Shown here: piece after piece, positions 8,421 to 17,788 of the stretch
Position numbering within the stretch: the first letter of the stretch is position 1
Layout: each line of letters begins with the position of its first letter
Assembly (NCBI GenBank): GCA_024640505.1
Contig: JAHEEV010000002.1
Location: 1 to 64,000 of the forward strand
From: Halieaceae bacterium
GTDB taxonomy: Bacteria > Pseudomonadota > Gammaproteobacteria > Pseudomonadales > Halieaceae
Length of the DNA stretch: 64,000 bases
Reading direction: 5' to 3'
Position numbers and translations under genes: made by a program
Notes under the pieces: model-generated
Databases searched by the model: none
What the model saw: the letters and a program-made list of their open reading frames with translations, nothing else
What the model was told of the DNA's origin: nothing

Positions 8421-9818
8421 TCACCCGCGGGTGTTCACGTGATCCGCGTAGGCGGAAGTTACACGTTCACTGGCGCGCAGTTTCTCCAGGGCGGAGCGTT
8501 CCAGCTGCCGGATCCATTCGGTACTGACGGCCATCTGATCTGCGACCTCGGCACGGGTCAGGGCGGGCCCTCCTTGCAGGCCCCACCGGGCGATAATCAC
8601 GCGCTGCTCGGCGGGATCCAGGCAGCTGATTTCCCCCAGCAGGAAGCGTCGCAGGGACATGTTCTCCGCTTCTCCGAAGGTCTGCCCGGTTCCGGGATCG
8701 GGCAGAGTGTCGACGAGGGCGACGCTATCATCCCCGGTGTATCGCGGTGCATCCAGGGAGACGGCGAGGTTACTCAGCTGCAGGAGCTCACGGGCCTTGT
8801 CCACCCCCAGGCCGGCGGCTTCTGCCAGTTCCCTGTCACTGACCGGCCGCCCGGTGCGCGCGACCAGCCTGGCGCGCTCTCCGTAAAGGCGCGCCAGCTG
8901 CTCCTGGACGTGGCCGGGAAAGCGGATCTGGCCCGCGGCATCGGCCACACAGCGCCTGATGGCCTGGGAGATCCAGTTGAATGCGTAAGTGCTGAAACGA
9001 TAGCCTTTTCTGTGGCGGAATTTTTCCGCCGCGCGAATCAGTCCCACCGTGCCCTCCTGGGACAGATCCGGGAACGATACACCCTTGTCCCGGTAGCGGC
9101 CGGCAATGGAATAGACCAGCCGCAGGTTGTGCATCACGAGCCGGGAGCGGGCGAGGTGGTAGGCGTCCAGCTGGTGGACCATCTCGCGCCGGTGGGGTTG
9201 GGTCGGGATGGGCGGCTCCTGCGCTGCGACGCCCTGCCAGCTCATCTGCCAGGCGCGCAAGGCCCTCGCAGCGCTGGATAGATCCTCCGCTTCGCCGCCG
9301 GAAATACACCATTCCGCCATGGCCGCCACCAGACTGGCGGGCAAGTCGAGGTCCTGCAGGGTCGTCAGGTCGCTCGCCCCGGCGGGGTGCTGTTGCAGCA
9401 GTGTCGCGAGAGTCAGCAGGCGGGTCTCAGCGCCATCGGCAGATAGGACTTCCGAGAGCTCTCTGCGCAACAGGAAAAAGTGGTCGCGACTCTGCAGTCG
9501 GTCCAGTGCGGGGGGCGTGGTGACGCAGTTCTGCGCCCAGCAGGCGACGAAACGCCGACAGTTCCGGTCCAGCAGCATCAGGCGTTGCAGGTCGCCGATG
9601 GCCTGCCACTTGCTGATGTCGATGGCGCGCTCCTCCTCCGCACTCAGCAAAGGGTAGTGGCGCGCCTCCGCGAACAGGTATTCGTAGTCGTTTTCCTCTC
9701 CGGTCAGGTCCTGCGTAATCACCGTCGTGGCCTGTGTGATGGTTTCGGGGGTGTATACGCCCGCACCGGTGTCCCTGACCAGCTTTGGAGGCACGGTGTC
9801 CGGTAAATGCCTGGACAA
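8421..9818 (-). CDS. RNA polymerase sigma factor, sigma-70 family group 2
   Basis: A 465-residue sigma-70 family protein. A region-1.2-like segment (YPLLSAEEERAID) is followed by a roughly 100-residue insertion of low conservation. Region 2 (NLRLVYSIAGRYRDKGVSF, DLSQEGTVGLIRAAEKF, YRFSTYAFNWISQAIRR), region 3, and region 4 with a helix-turn-helix (TRAEVADQMAVSTEWIRQLE) complete it. It is not RpoD (too short) nor a clear RpoS or RpoH. It is divergent from the LitR-like MerR gene with about 65 bp between them, so it may be controlled by that regulator. Start is uncertain: the longest frame opens with TTG at 9818, and a GTG nine codons in is also possible; neither has a convincing ribosome-binding site. 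Confidence 0.85.
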   Translation of the reverse strand: MSRHLPDTVPPKLVRDTGAGVYTPETITQATTVITQDLTGEENDYEYLFAEARHYPLLSAEEERAIDISKWQAIGDLQRLMLLDRNCRRFVACWAQNCVTTPPALDRLQSRDHFFLLRRELSEVLSADGAETRLLTLATLLQQHPAGASDLTTLQDLDLPASLVAAMAEWCISGGEAEDLSSAARALRAWQMSWQGVAAQEPPIPTQPHRREMVHQLDAYHLARSRLVMHNLRLVYSIAGRYRDKGVSFPDLSQEGTVGLIRAAEKFRHRKGYRFSTYAFNWISQAIRRCVADAAGQIRFPGHVQEQLARLYGERARLVARTGRPVSDRELAEAAGLGVDKARELLQLSNLAVSLDAPRYTGDDSVALVDTLPDPGTGQTFGEAENMSLRRFLLGEISCLDPAEQRVIIARWGLQGGPALTRAEVADQMAVSTEWIRQLERSALEKLRASERVTSAYADHVNTRG

Positions 9819-9883
9819 GAAGTGGTCGACTCATCCGGGTGCGCGGTTCATGCGTACAGTCTTGAGAAACACTAGGAGAAACG

Positions 9884-10885
9884 ATGATGGAACAGCTCAT
9901 GCTCGAAACGCGCCCCCTGTACGGAATTGGCACGGTAGCTCGCCTGACGGGGCTGAAACCGGATACGCTGAGGGTGTGGGAAAGACGTTATGGTCTGGGT
10001 GCCAGCCATAAGTCTCCGACAGGCAGGCGACAATATACCCAGGCCGATCTGGAGCACCTGCAGCTGGTGTCAGCATTGATAGAGTCCGGCTCGCGAATCG
10101 GTGAGATTGCATCGTCGGATCGCAAGACCCTCGAAATGCTGTGCCGGCGCCAGAGCGGTGCCAGGGCACTGCCTGACACCAAGCCGAAAGTCCTTTTTCT
10201 GGGACCGGCGCTTTGCAAGTGGGTGGACGAGCACCAGGGCTGCCTGGCCAATGTGGATGCGACACTCGCTCATCATAGCCCGGCCGACCTTGAACCCGGC
10301 AGCCTGGACCACCTGAAAGGCGTGAACGCCCTGGTCATCGAGTGTGCGGCACTGTCGGCCACGCAGTTGCAACAGATTTCCGCCCTGGCGGAGCACCTGG
10401 AGGCCGGTAGGGTTCTGGTCAGTTATCAGTTCGGCAACGAACGCTGGCTGCGGGAGCTGGAGGAGCGCGGTTTCACGGCAATGGATTTTCCACCCGATCC
10501 GGCTTACCTCGCCTTCGAGATCAGTCGCACGGTGGCGGAAAAAGCGACTGCGATGGGCGACAATGACCTGGGAGAGCTGATTGCCGGTAAACCCCGTGAA
10601 TTTTCGCCCGCCGAGCTGTCTGCCGCCCGCGCCCTGCGCAGTTCCCTCGACTGTGAATGTCCCCGTCACATATCGGACCTGATAAACGCTCTGGCCAGCT
10701 TCGAGGAGTATTCAGCCAGCTGTTCGGTGGAGAACTGGCACGATGCGGCGGTGCACGCCTGCATTTACGCCTATACCGGCCAGGCCCGCTGGCTGATGGA
10801 GCGGGCTCTCAAAGCGGTGCTTGAAGAGCGGGAGGAGGAGTTCAGGCATCAACTGCAGGCGGACCGGACAGCCCTTGCCAGCTGA
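9884..10885 (+). CDS. MerR-family regulator, LitR/CarH-like without a cobalamin motif
   Basis: DNA-binding regulator of 333 residues. Residues 13-80 are a MerR winged helix with the TLRVWERRYG signature typical of the CarH/LitR/MlrA branch. The remainder looks like a degenerate Rossmann/B12-binding-like region (about 100-215) plus a C-terminal helical part (about 238-320). The cobalamin-binding DxHxxG motif is not present, matching class II LitR proteins that lack B12. A C-x-C-P-x-H cluster (C257, C259, H262) with C280 could bind metal. Start ATG 9884 (or 9887) follows AGGAG at 9874-9878. Light-response control is inferred from family and neighbours (photolyase, cfa, TudS-YbgA, sigma factor). 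Confidence 0.8.
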   Translation: MMEQLMLETRPLYGIGTVARLTGLKPDTLRVWERRYGLGASHKSPTGRRQYTQADLEHLQLVSALIESGSRIGEIASSDRKTLEMLCRRQSGARALPDTKPKVLFLGPALCKWVDEHQGCLANVDATLAHHSPADLEPGSLDHLKGVNALVIECAALSATQLQQISALAEHLEAGRVLVSYQFGNERWLRELEERGFTAMDFPPDPAYLAFEISRTVAEKATAMGDNDLGELIAGKPREFSPAELSAARALRSSLDCECPRHISDLINALASFEEYSASCSVENWHDAAVHACIYAYTGQARWLMERALKAVLEEREEEFRHQLQADRTALAS

Positions 10886-10900
10886 GCCGCCCGGGTTTGC

Positions 10901-11926
10901 TCAGACCTTGCGGGTAACCGGCAGGTAATCCCGCGTCAGTTCCTCGGAAACCCGCCACAGCTCGGTAGCCATGGCATCATCATAGAGGTAGGGCGTCTCC
11001 CCCGCATTGACATTGCAGTCGGCGAAATAGAAACCCCGGACACCGACCAGGTCGGGGCTGGCGGCCACGTAGCAGGTCGTTGCGGCCCCCTCGGGTACGG
11101 ATTTCATGAACAGCCAGCCGAAATAGTCGGCGGCAAACTGTTGCCAGGTGGGAAGGTGCTTGATCAAATTGGTCTTGATGATGCCCGGATGGACACTGTT
11201 GGCCGTGGCATCCGTGTGCGATATTCGCCGGGCCAGTTCCCGCGCGCACAACGCATTGGCTAGCTTGGATACGCCGTAAGCGCCCCACGGGTCATAGTGC
11301 CTGCTGCCGTCGAGATTATCGAACTCGATGCCGTTCTCTGCATACCGGTGGGCCTTGGAGCTGAGCATAACGAAGCGGCCCTGGGGGGCTGCCAGGACCG
11401 TCTCCTGCAACTGATTGGCCAGGATGAAGTGGCCGAGGTGGTTGATGGCAAACTGGCGTTCTACCCCATTGACCAGCTGCAATTCCGGTAGTGCCATAAC
11501 GCCGGCATTGGTAATGAGGCCGTCCAGTGGAATCCCCAGGCCCTTTATCTGCTCCGCACAGGTCACTACCGAGTCCCACTCTGCCAGGTCAAGGAACATC
11601 GGTGTGGTTTCACCGTCGATGCTGCTGCAGGCCTTTTCCGCTTTTTCCAGTGTGCGCGCTATGCCGATCACGTGCGCCCCGCGCAGTGCCAGCACCCGCA
11701 TCGTCTCCAGACCCAGACCCGAGTTGGCACCGGTAATGGCGAACGTTTTGCCACTGAGGTCCAGGCCGGCGGTGACCTCTTCCGCGGTGGAGTCCTCGTC
11801 GAAGGGACTGGGTTGGGGTGTGCGCGTGATCAGTTCAGCCAGCAGTTTCGCGGGAAGGGCGCTGAGCACGGGCAGGATAGCCAGGTACTGTAAAAGCCTG
11901 CGGCGCCTGATGATTTTCTTGTGCAT
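10901..11926 (-). CDS. Short-chain dehydrogenase with N-terminal membrane/export segment
   Basis: SDR of 341 residues resembling WW-domain oxidoreductase or retinol-dehydrogenase-like enzymes. The NAD(P) motif is TGANSGLG (65-72), followed by NAGVM, a serine strand (FVMLSSKAHR) and the catalytic YGVSK. The first 30 residues carry four arginines followed by a hydrophobic stretch (RRRRLLQYLAILPVLSALP), so the protein is probably membrane-attached or exported, possibly by Tat; the consensus is imperfect. It is convergent with the MerR gene (15 bp gap) and divergent from the TonB receptor. Substrate unknown; a hydrophobic alcohol or ketone is likely for this group. Confidence 0.83.
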   Translation of the reverse strand: MHKKIIRRRRLLQYLAILPVLSALPAKLLAELITRTPQPSPFDEDSTAEEVTAGLDLSGKTFAITGANSGLGLETMRVLALRGAHVIGIARTLEKAEKACSSIDGETTPMFLDLAEWDSVVTCAEQIKGLGIPLDGLITNAGVMALPELQLVNGVERQFAINHLGHFILANQLQETVLAAPQGRFVMLSSKAHRYAENGIEFDNLDGSRHYDPWGAYGVSKLANALCARELARRISHTDATANSVHPGIIKTNLIKHLPTWQQFAADYFGWLFMKSVPEGAATTCYVAASPDLVGVRGFYFADCNVNAGETPYLYDDAMATELWRVSEELTRDYLPVTRKV

Positions 11927-11949
11927 GCCGAATACCCCGTAATATTTCA

Positions 11950-11962
11950 GGTTCTTCGAACC
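11950..11962. promoter_or_regulatory. Inverted repeat GGTTC-ttc-GAACC upstream of the TonB receptor
   Basis: A perfect 5-bp-arm inverted repeat lies about where the -35 region of the receptor promoter would be. It could be a regulator-binding site; no family match is claimed. Confidence 0.3.
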
Positions 11963-11975
11963 CGATACCAGTGAT

Positions 11976-11981
11976 TATAAT
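11976..11981 (+). promoter_or_regulatory. -10 element TATAAT of the TonB-receptor promoter
   Basis: An exact TATAAT hexamer lies 36 bp before the receptor ATG. No good -35 hexamer sits 16-18 bp upstream, so the promoter may need an activator. The inverted repeat at 11950-11962 lies at the expected position. Confidence 0.45.
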
Positions 11982-12017
11982 AGCGCAGCCAAAGCAATAA
12001 TAAACGAGGTGCGTTGC

Positions 12018-14504
12018 ATGAAACCGACCGCTAAATCACTGCGCAGATGTCTGGCGGCTGTCATAGCAGCCGGTCTCTGTCCCGGCGTTCTCGCCCAGGG
12101 CCTGGAGGAGGTCATTGTCACCGCCCAGAAGCGGGAGGAGGGGCTGCAGGACGTGCCCATCGCCGTCGAGGCATTCAGCGCTCAGCAGATCGATAACCTC
12201 TCTGCGGATGACATTGCCGATTTGGGAGTATTCACCCCGAACGTAACGATCTCCCGGGCGGCCAACCAGCCTAATTATTCGATCCGCGGTATCGGTACCT
12301 CGGACTTCGGGATCGGTGCCGATCCCGCGGTGGGTGTCTACCAGGATGGGGTTTATATTGGCCGCAGCGGTGGCTCCAAGGTGGCTTTCAACGATATCGC
12401 GCGCATCGAGATCCTCAACGGGCCCCAGGGCACCCTGTTCGGGCGCAATGCGGCCGCCGGCGCCATTCAGTACGTGACCAACAAGCCCGACGAGGACTTC
12501 TACGGCTGGGCCCGGGCGACCCTGGGTAACTACGATCGCCGCCAGGTCGACGGTGTGATCAATGTGCCCATCACCGATGAACTGTTTTTTCGCAGTGGCA
12601 TTCTCTGGAACCGTCGCGACGGCTGGGTCGACAACCTGAGTAACGGCAAGGACCTGGCCCGGCGGGGCAGTGAGTCCATCAATGCGCAGCTGCGCTGGGT
12701 ACCCACCGACCGGCTCGACATGAACCTCCGCCTCGAGTACGACGAGACCGACCAGGATTCGAGGGCGCGTTCCAGCGCGGTGTGGGGACCCCGCGATAAC
12801 GGCGCCGGATTCACCAGGGTCGAGAGCGACTCGGACCTGGAGGAGAAGCGCTTCCTGTTCGGCGCCGCCTTCCATCTCACCTATGACATGGACTGGGCAA
12901 CGCTGACCTCCATCACCTCCTGGCGCGATTACAGCTCCACCAACCCGGAGGAGAAAGACGGCTCTGCCGAAGAACTCTATTATTTCAACGATCTCAACGA
13001 AGAGGACAACGAGCAATTCGGCCAGGAATTCCGCCTGAACGGCGACATCGGTTCCGCTTTCCACTGGACGGTGGGCACCAACTATTTCTGGGAGAATGCC
13101 AAACAGACCAGCGGGATCGACCTGACCACCCTGTCTTTCACCAAGCTGGCGGCCGAGCGGGAGGCCGGTCTGCCCTATGAGACGTTTCCGCCGGACGTCT
13201 GGCTGGACCTGGCTTTCGATGTCTTCCCCGACCCCTATGACCGTCGGGCTTATGAAAACGGTGCAGAGGCACTCGAGGAGACGGACTTTTTTTCCGAGCG
13301 CATCTTTATCGACGCGGAGTACGACTCCTACGCGGTCTTCGCAGATGTGACCTGGGACATCACCGAGAGCCTGTCACTCACCGGTGGCCTGCGCTGGACG
13401 CGGGACGAGAAGGAGTTCAGCCGCTACGTCGAATTCAACGACTTCGTGATCGCCTTCGCCTTCCCCACCGAAACGCGCATCGACGCCAATGGCAATTACG
13501 ATCCCGACGGGGAGCTGGGCTGGCTGGAATCGAAAGACAGCTGGGAGCAGCTGACGCCGCGCCTGGTACTGGACTGGGCGGTCACCAGCGATGTCATGCT
13601 CTACGCTTCCTATGCCGAGGGTTACAAGGCGGGCGGGTTCAACAGCGCGGGCGAGATCCTGGCCCCATCCTTCGATCCCGAGGAGGTGACCAATTATGAA
13701 CTGGGTATGAAGTCCACCTGGTTCGACAACACCCTGCGGGTCAACCTGGCCCTGTTCAGTTATGAATACGATAACCTGCAGGCCCTCGAGTTTATTCAGG
13801 CGGAGTGCCTGGAGGGCTCCAACGTCGGCGCTTATCTGTTCGAAACCTCAGATGTGGAGGGCGACGGCGCCGAACTGAGCATCAACTGGCTACCCCTTCC
13901 CAGTCTGGAGCTGTTCTTCAACACGGGGCTGCTGGACGCGGAGTACAAACGGCGCAATGAGCGCACTGTGGTGGACGGGAAGTGCCAGGTCATAGACCGC
14001 TCCGGCGAAACTTTTTCAGAGTCGCCCGACGTCACCTTCTCGCTGGGCGGAACCTATACGCTGGATCTGCATAATGCCGGTGAGTTGGCCTTCACCGCCG
14101 CCTTCAGCTACTCGGAAGGCGTTGAGCGCACCAGCTGTTACTACGTGGTCAATAACCGGGCCGAGGGCCGCTCGTCCGACGTGTACGGCCTCACTGATCT
14201 GGATGGCCAGCTGATCATCAGCGATCCATCGGCCACCGGCGGCCTGACTGAACCGCCCTTCAGCCAGTGCCCCGATACAGATGATTTCGAGCAGCTCAAC
14301 GCGCGGGTCACCTGGTACAGCCCCGGTGGCGGCTTTGAAATCGCGGCCTGGGTGGTCAACTGGACCGATTGGGAGCCGCAGAACGTCGACCCGGGCGGAC
14401 TGGGTGCAGAGCTCGCTTCCGACTTCTCGGACGGATCTCCGTCCTATGGCCGTACCGACGAGCCGCGCATGTACGGCATGGAATTCCGCTACAACTTCCA
14501 ATAG
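12018..14504 (+). CDS. TonB-dependent outer-membrane receptor
   Basis: Outer-membrane active-transport receptor of 828 residues. A signal peptide covers about residues 1-26 and ends at VLAQ. Next come a TonB-box-like EEVIVTAQKREE, a plug domain (SIRGIGTSDFGIGADPAVGV, RIEILNGPQGTLFGRNAAAG) and a long beta barrel ending in the aromatic-rich FRYNFQ. The start is the ATG at 12018, eight bases after GAGG; a GTG nine bases earlier overlaps that site and is less likely. The type is common in Sphingomonas- and Halieaceae-like genomes for uptake of hydrophobic or complex organic substrates; the substrate cannot be told from this sequence. No transporter partner is adjacent. Confidence 0.93.
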   Translation: MKPTAKSLRRCLAAVIAAGLCPGVLAQGLEEVIVTAQKREEGLQDVPIAVEAFSAQQIDNLSADDIADLGVFTPNVTISRAANQPNYSIRGIGTSDFGIGADPAVGVYQDGVYIGRSGGSKVAFNDIARIEILNGPQGTLFGRNAAAGAIQYVTNKPDEDFYGWARATLGNYDRRQVDGVINVPITDELFFRSGILWNRRDGWVDNLSNGKDLARRGSESINAQLRWVPTDRLDMNLRLEYDETDQDSRARSSAVWGPRDNGAGFTRVESDSDLEEKRFLFGAAFHLTYDMDWATLTSITSWRDYSSTNPEEKDGSAEELYYFNDLNEEDNEQFGQEFRLNGDIGSAFHWTVGTNYFWENAKQTSGIDLTTLSFTKLAAEREAGLPYETFPPDVWLDLAFDVFPDPYDRRAYENGAEALEETDFFSERIFIDAEYDSYAVFADVTWDITESLSLTGGLRWTRDEKEFSRYVEFNDFVIAFAFPTETRIDANGNYDPDGELGWLESKDSWEQLTPRLVLDWAVTSDVMLYASYAEGYKAGGFNSAGEILAPSFDPEEVTNYELGMKSTWFDNTLRVNLALFSYEYDNLQALEFIQAECLEGSNVGAYLFETSDVEGDGAELSINWLPLPSLELFFNTGLLDAEYKRRNERTVVDGKCQVIDRSGETFSESPDVTFSLGGTYTLDLHNAGELAFTAAFSYSEGVERTSCYYVVNNRAEGRSSDVYGLTDLDGQLIISDPSATGGLTEPPFSQCPDTDDFEQLNARVTWYSPGGGFEIAAWVVNWTDWEPQNVDPGGLGAELASDFSDGSPSYGRTDEPRMYGMEFRYNFQ

Positions 14505-14538
14505 CGCCGAATTTACACGGTCACGATAACGTGCAGAG

Positions 14539-15381
14539 TCAAAAAGGAAATTCGGTACCGAAAGTCCAGCCTCTCACACCGCTGCCCCGGGAGTAGCCCA
14601 CCCGGACCCGTGCGAAATCCACGCCCAGGAAGGTGAAGGGTTTTTTCAGCCCGATGGACACGCCGACTTCGTGCAGCAGACCCACTTCGGATTTACGAGG
14701 GCGCAACTGGTCTATTTTCCACTCGGGAAGAAAGTGTTGGACGAGGTAATAGATGCCGGTGTCCACGGCCCGATCGGCCAGTACCAGGGGCGTGGTCCAG
14801 CGGAGGTCGACGCCGCCTTCCAGCATGCCAAAGCTGGTGCGGTTGTGGGAGTCCTGCTGGTATTCCCCGGCCGTCTGAAAGGCGGCGCCCCAGCGCAGTT
14901 CCCAGCCCTCGGGATAGTACCAGGTGCCCAGAGCCCGGATGCCCAGCACGCCCATCCAGATGGTTTCCCCGCCGGCGAAGTCGTGTCCCGCCCCCAGGTT
15001 GCCGAAAGGCTTGAGTGTCCAGTTCGGGTGAAGAGGGAGCTGGTATTCGAATCCTGGTAGTGCCGTGAGCGTTACCAGGTCTTCTTCCAGCAGCTGACCG
15101 AACCAGTCCTGGTCGGTCACGGTGTCATAACCCAGCACTACCGGCATGCTCAACTCGAGGCCCGCCCGGTCCTCAGTCATGTCGCGGTGGGTGTAAGTAA
15201 GTGGGATGCTCAGCATGGTGATCCGTCGGCCGTTGATTTTGTAGGATCCGGTGCCCATGACAGTTGCGTAGATGTAACTCACCTCTACGTCTTCGGCATC
15301 CGGGGGCAGATCCTGGGCGCTGGCAAGAGCGCTCGCAAACAGCAGGGTGAGGAGTGCGCTCAGGCTTGAGGGTCGTCTCAT
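14539..15381 (-). CDS. Predicted outer-membrane beta-barrel protein of unknown function
   Basis: A 280-residue protein with a signal peptide (SSLSALLTLLFASALASAQ). Alternating strands and many aromatics follow, and the protein ends in phenylalanine (GTEFPF), as outer-membrane barrels do. The start chosen is the ATG at 15379-15381, which opens the signal peptide. The reading frame stays open for another 1.4 kb upstream, antisense to rhlE, but that part is not protein-like. I do not recognise a named family beyond a generic Solitary-outer-membrane-autotransporter-like look. It is convergent with the TonB receptor, 34 bp away, and divergent from rhlE. Confidence 0.72.
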   Translation of the reverse strand: MRRPSSLSALLTLLFASALASAQDLPPDAEDVEVSYIYATVMGTGSYKINGRRITMLSIPLTYTHRDMTEDRAGLELSMPVVLGYDTVTDQDWFGQLLEEDLVTLTALPGFEYQLPLHPNWTLKPFGNLGAGHDFAGGETIWMGVLGIRALGTWYYPEGWELRWGAAFQTAGEYQQDSHNRTSFGMLEGGVDLRWTTPLVLADRAVDTGIYYLVQHFLPEWKIDQLRPRKSEVGLLHEVGVSIGLKKPFTFLGVDFARVRVGYSRGSGVRGWTFGTEFPF

Positions 15382-15537
15382 AGATAGATGCCAGTCATGG
15401 TCGCGCTGACGTAGCCTGCCAGCGCATCGCGTCATTTTACCGATTCCCCCCGTGGCCGCGATAGTGTAGGATGCGCAGCCCCATGCGCGTACACCTCCGA
15501 CTTCGTCCGCGTTTCGTTGCAATTGAAGAGAATCCCC

Positions 15538-16842
15538 ATGACGTTTGATCAGCTGGGCCTGTCCGAAGCGCTGTTGCGCGCGGTGCGGGAGAAAGGCTAT
15601 ACCGAGCCCTCGCCGATACAGGTGCAGGCCATTCCCGCTGTGCTGAGTGGCCGCGACGTGATGGCTGCGGCCCAGACCGGTACCGGCAAGACAGCCGGTT
15701 TCACCCTGCCCATCCTGCAGCGTCTGCAGGAGAGCGGCCCGCAGCATCCCCACAGGATACGCGCCCTGATTATTACGCCCACCCGGGAACTGGCCGCCCA
15801 GGTGGCCGAGAGCGTCGACACCTATGGCGCCCATCTTCCCTTCAAATCGGCGGTGGTGTTCGGCGGGGTCAAGATCAATCCCCAGATAGCCAGGCTGCGC
15901 AAGGGCGTCGACATTCTGGTCGCCACGCCCGGGCGCCTGCTGGACCTGCATCAACAGGGCGAGTTGAACTTCGATGCCCTGGAAATCCTGGTGCTGGATG
16001 AAGCCGACCGGATGCTGGACATGGGTTTCATTCACGATATCCGTCGCATTCTGAAGCTGCTGCCGGCACAGCGACAGAACCTGCTCTTCTCGGCCACCTT
16101 CGCCGATGAGATCCGCGGACTCACCCGCAGCATCCTGCACGATCCGCTGGAAGTGGAGGTTTCTCCACCCAATGCCACTGCCGATCGGGTGGAGCAGTGG
16201 GTGTATCCGGTGGACAAGAAGCGCAAGCCCGCCCTGTTGCGGGAGCTGATCGTCGATAACGACTGGCAGCAGGTTCTGGTTTTTTCCCGTACCAAGCACG
16301 GCGCCAACCGGCTGGCACAACAGCTGGAAAAGTCCGGCATAAATGCGGCGGCGATTCACGGGAACAAGAGCCAGGGTGCGCGCACCCGGGCCCTGGCCGG
16401 TTTCAAGAATGGCCAGATCCGGGTGCTGGTGGCCACTGATATTGCCGCCCGCGGCCTGGATATCGCCCAGCTGCCCCAGGTGGTGAATTTCGACCTGCCC
16501 AACGTCCCTGAAGATTATGTGCACCGTATCGGCCGCACCGGGCGGGCCGGCGCTTCGGGCAGGGCCTATTCCCTGGTGAGTGCCGATGAGATCAAGCAGC
16601 TCAACGATATCGAACGGGTGGTGCAACGCCATCTGACGCGGGAATATATCAGCGGTTTTGAGCCCGAGCATGAGTTGCCCCAGAGCGCACCGCTGCGCAA
16701 ACCGGGCCAGAACTCGCACCGTCATGGTGCTCACAAAACCCAGGCGGGCCAGCAGACTGCTCGCGGGCGCGGCAGTGAGGGACATAAACCGGCCCGACGC
16801 AGGCGCCGCTCACGTGCCGGTAGCGCTGCGCGCCAGGCCTGA
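15538..16842 (+). CDS. rhlE: ATP-dependent RNA helicase, RhlE type
   Basis: DEAD-box RNA helicase of 434 residues. The Q motif region leads into motif I AQTGTGKT (45-52), Ia PTRELA, DEAD (154-157), SAT in LLFSATFAD, and motif [12 protein letters not shown]. The C-terminal tail of about 60 residues is rich in Arg, Lys, His and Gln (for example [12 protein letters not shown]), typical of RhlE-group proteins and likely an RNA-binding extension. The start is the ATG at 15538; an upstream TTG in frame has no support. The role is RNA remodelling, often in ribosome assembly or RNA decay in the cold. Confidence 0.92.
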   Translation: MTFDQLGLSEALLRAVREKGYTEPSPIQVQAIPAVLSGRDVMAAAQTGTGKTAGFTLPILQRLQESGPQHPHRIRALIITPTRELAAQVAESVDTYGAHLPFKSAVVFGGVKINPQIARLRKGVDILVATPGRLLDLHQQGELNFDALEILVLDEADRMLDMGFIHDIRRILKLLPAQRQNLLFSATFADEIRGLTRSILHDPLEVEVSPPNATADRVEQWVYPVDKKRKPALLRELIVDNDWQQVLVFSRTKHGANRLAQQLEKSGINAAAIHGNKSQGARTRALAGFKNGQIRVLVATDIAARGLDIAQLPQVVNFDLPNVPEDYVHRIGRTGRAGASGRAYSLVSADEIKQLNDIERVVQRHLTREYISGFEPEHELPQSAPLRKPGQNSHRHGAHKTQAGQQTARGRGSEGHKPARRRRRSRAGSAARQA

Positions 16843-16928
16843 CACCCGGCGCTACCCGCCTGTCTTGACTTGTGCCGGTCCTCCCTGAATGATGGCCCGG
16901 CCAGACCACCTGTTCCGGGAGACCCCTC

Positions 16929-17768
16929 ATGCAACGCACGATTCTTATCACCGGCTGCTCCAGCGGTATCGGCTCCGCCCTGGCGCGTGAGCTGAATAAG
17001 AGAGGGCAGCGAGTCTATGCGACCGCACGTCGCCCCGGGACACTCGCGCCGCTGGCGGAGGCGGGTATCGAAACCCTTTCACTGGATGTCAATGACGAGG
17101 ACAGCATTGCCGCCGCGATGGCGCAGGTGCGTGAGGGTGCGGGTCACCTGGACATGTTGATCAACAATGCGGGCTATTCCCAGGTGGGAGCCGTGCTTGA
17201 CCTGACGCGGGAAGACCTCCGCGGGCAATACGAGACCAACGTCATCGCCCCGGTGGCTGTAGCGCGGGCCGCCATGCCCCTGCTGCGGGCAGCTGTGGCC
17301 GCGAATGGCAGAGCGTCACTGGTGAACGTGGGCAGTATCGTCGGCCTTTTCACCACGCCCTATGCTGCCGCTTACTGTTCCAGCAAAGCCGCCATCCATT
17401 CCCTTTCGGATGCGTTGCGGATGGAACTGGCACCCTTCGGCATCAGCGTCGTGATGATACAACCGGGAGGTGTGCGTTCCGCCTTCGGTGATCATGCTGA
17501 GGCGGCGATTCGACTGCCTGAAGATTCCCTCTACAAGGCGGCTGAAGCCGGCATACGGGCCCGGGCACAGGCAGGACAGCAGAACGCCACACCGGCGGAG
17601 GAATTTGTCGTACCGGTCGTGGACAAGCTGCTGCAGGAACCGCCTCCGGCGATAATCCGTGGTGGCGCCGGCAGTGTCAGGCTGCCTCTGCTGAAGAAAT
17701 TACTGCCCTTGAAAACCTTCGACAAACAGGTATCGAAGATTTTCGGCCTGGACCGGTTCAGGCCCTAG
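16929..17768 (+). CDS. Classical short-chain dehydrogenase/reductase
   Basis: SDR of 279 residues with TGCSSGIG (8-15), the NNAG motif, a serine strand (LVNVGSIVGLF) and the catalytic YCSSK. The C-terminal extension is typical of 17-beta-hydroxysteroid or retinol dehydrogenase-like SDRs. The first 70 residues keep an Arg pair after the second strand (ATARRPG), suggesting NADP preference; this is inference. The gene is 86 bp downstream of rhlE and 20 bp from the convergent acyl-CoA ligase. Substrate unknown, possibly a lipid. Confidence 0.85.
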   Translation: MQRTILITGCSSGIGSALARELNKRGQRVYATARRPGTLAPLAEAGIETLSLDVNDEDSIAAAMAQVREGAGHLDMLINNAGYSQVGAVLDLTREDLRGQYETNVIAPVAVARAAMPLLRAAVAANGRASLVNVGSIVGLFTTPYAAAYCSSKAAIHSLSDALRMELAPFGISVVMIQPGGVRSAFGDHAEAAIRLPEDSLYKAAEAGIRARAQAGQQNATPAEEFVVPVVDKLLQEPPPAIIRGGAGSVRLPLLKKLLPLKTFDKQVSKIFGLDRFRP

Positions 17769-17788
17769 GGATTATCTGTGGCTCACCG

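Noticed and set aside
15382-16785. A long open frame continuing upstream of the outer-membrane protein gene, antisense to rhlE
   Set aside because: It follows the high-GC codon pattern of rhlE on the other strand; the real gene begins with a signal peptide at 15381.
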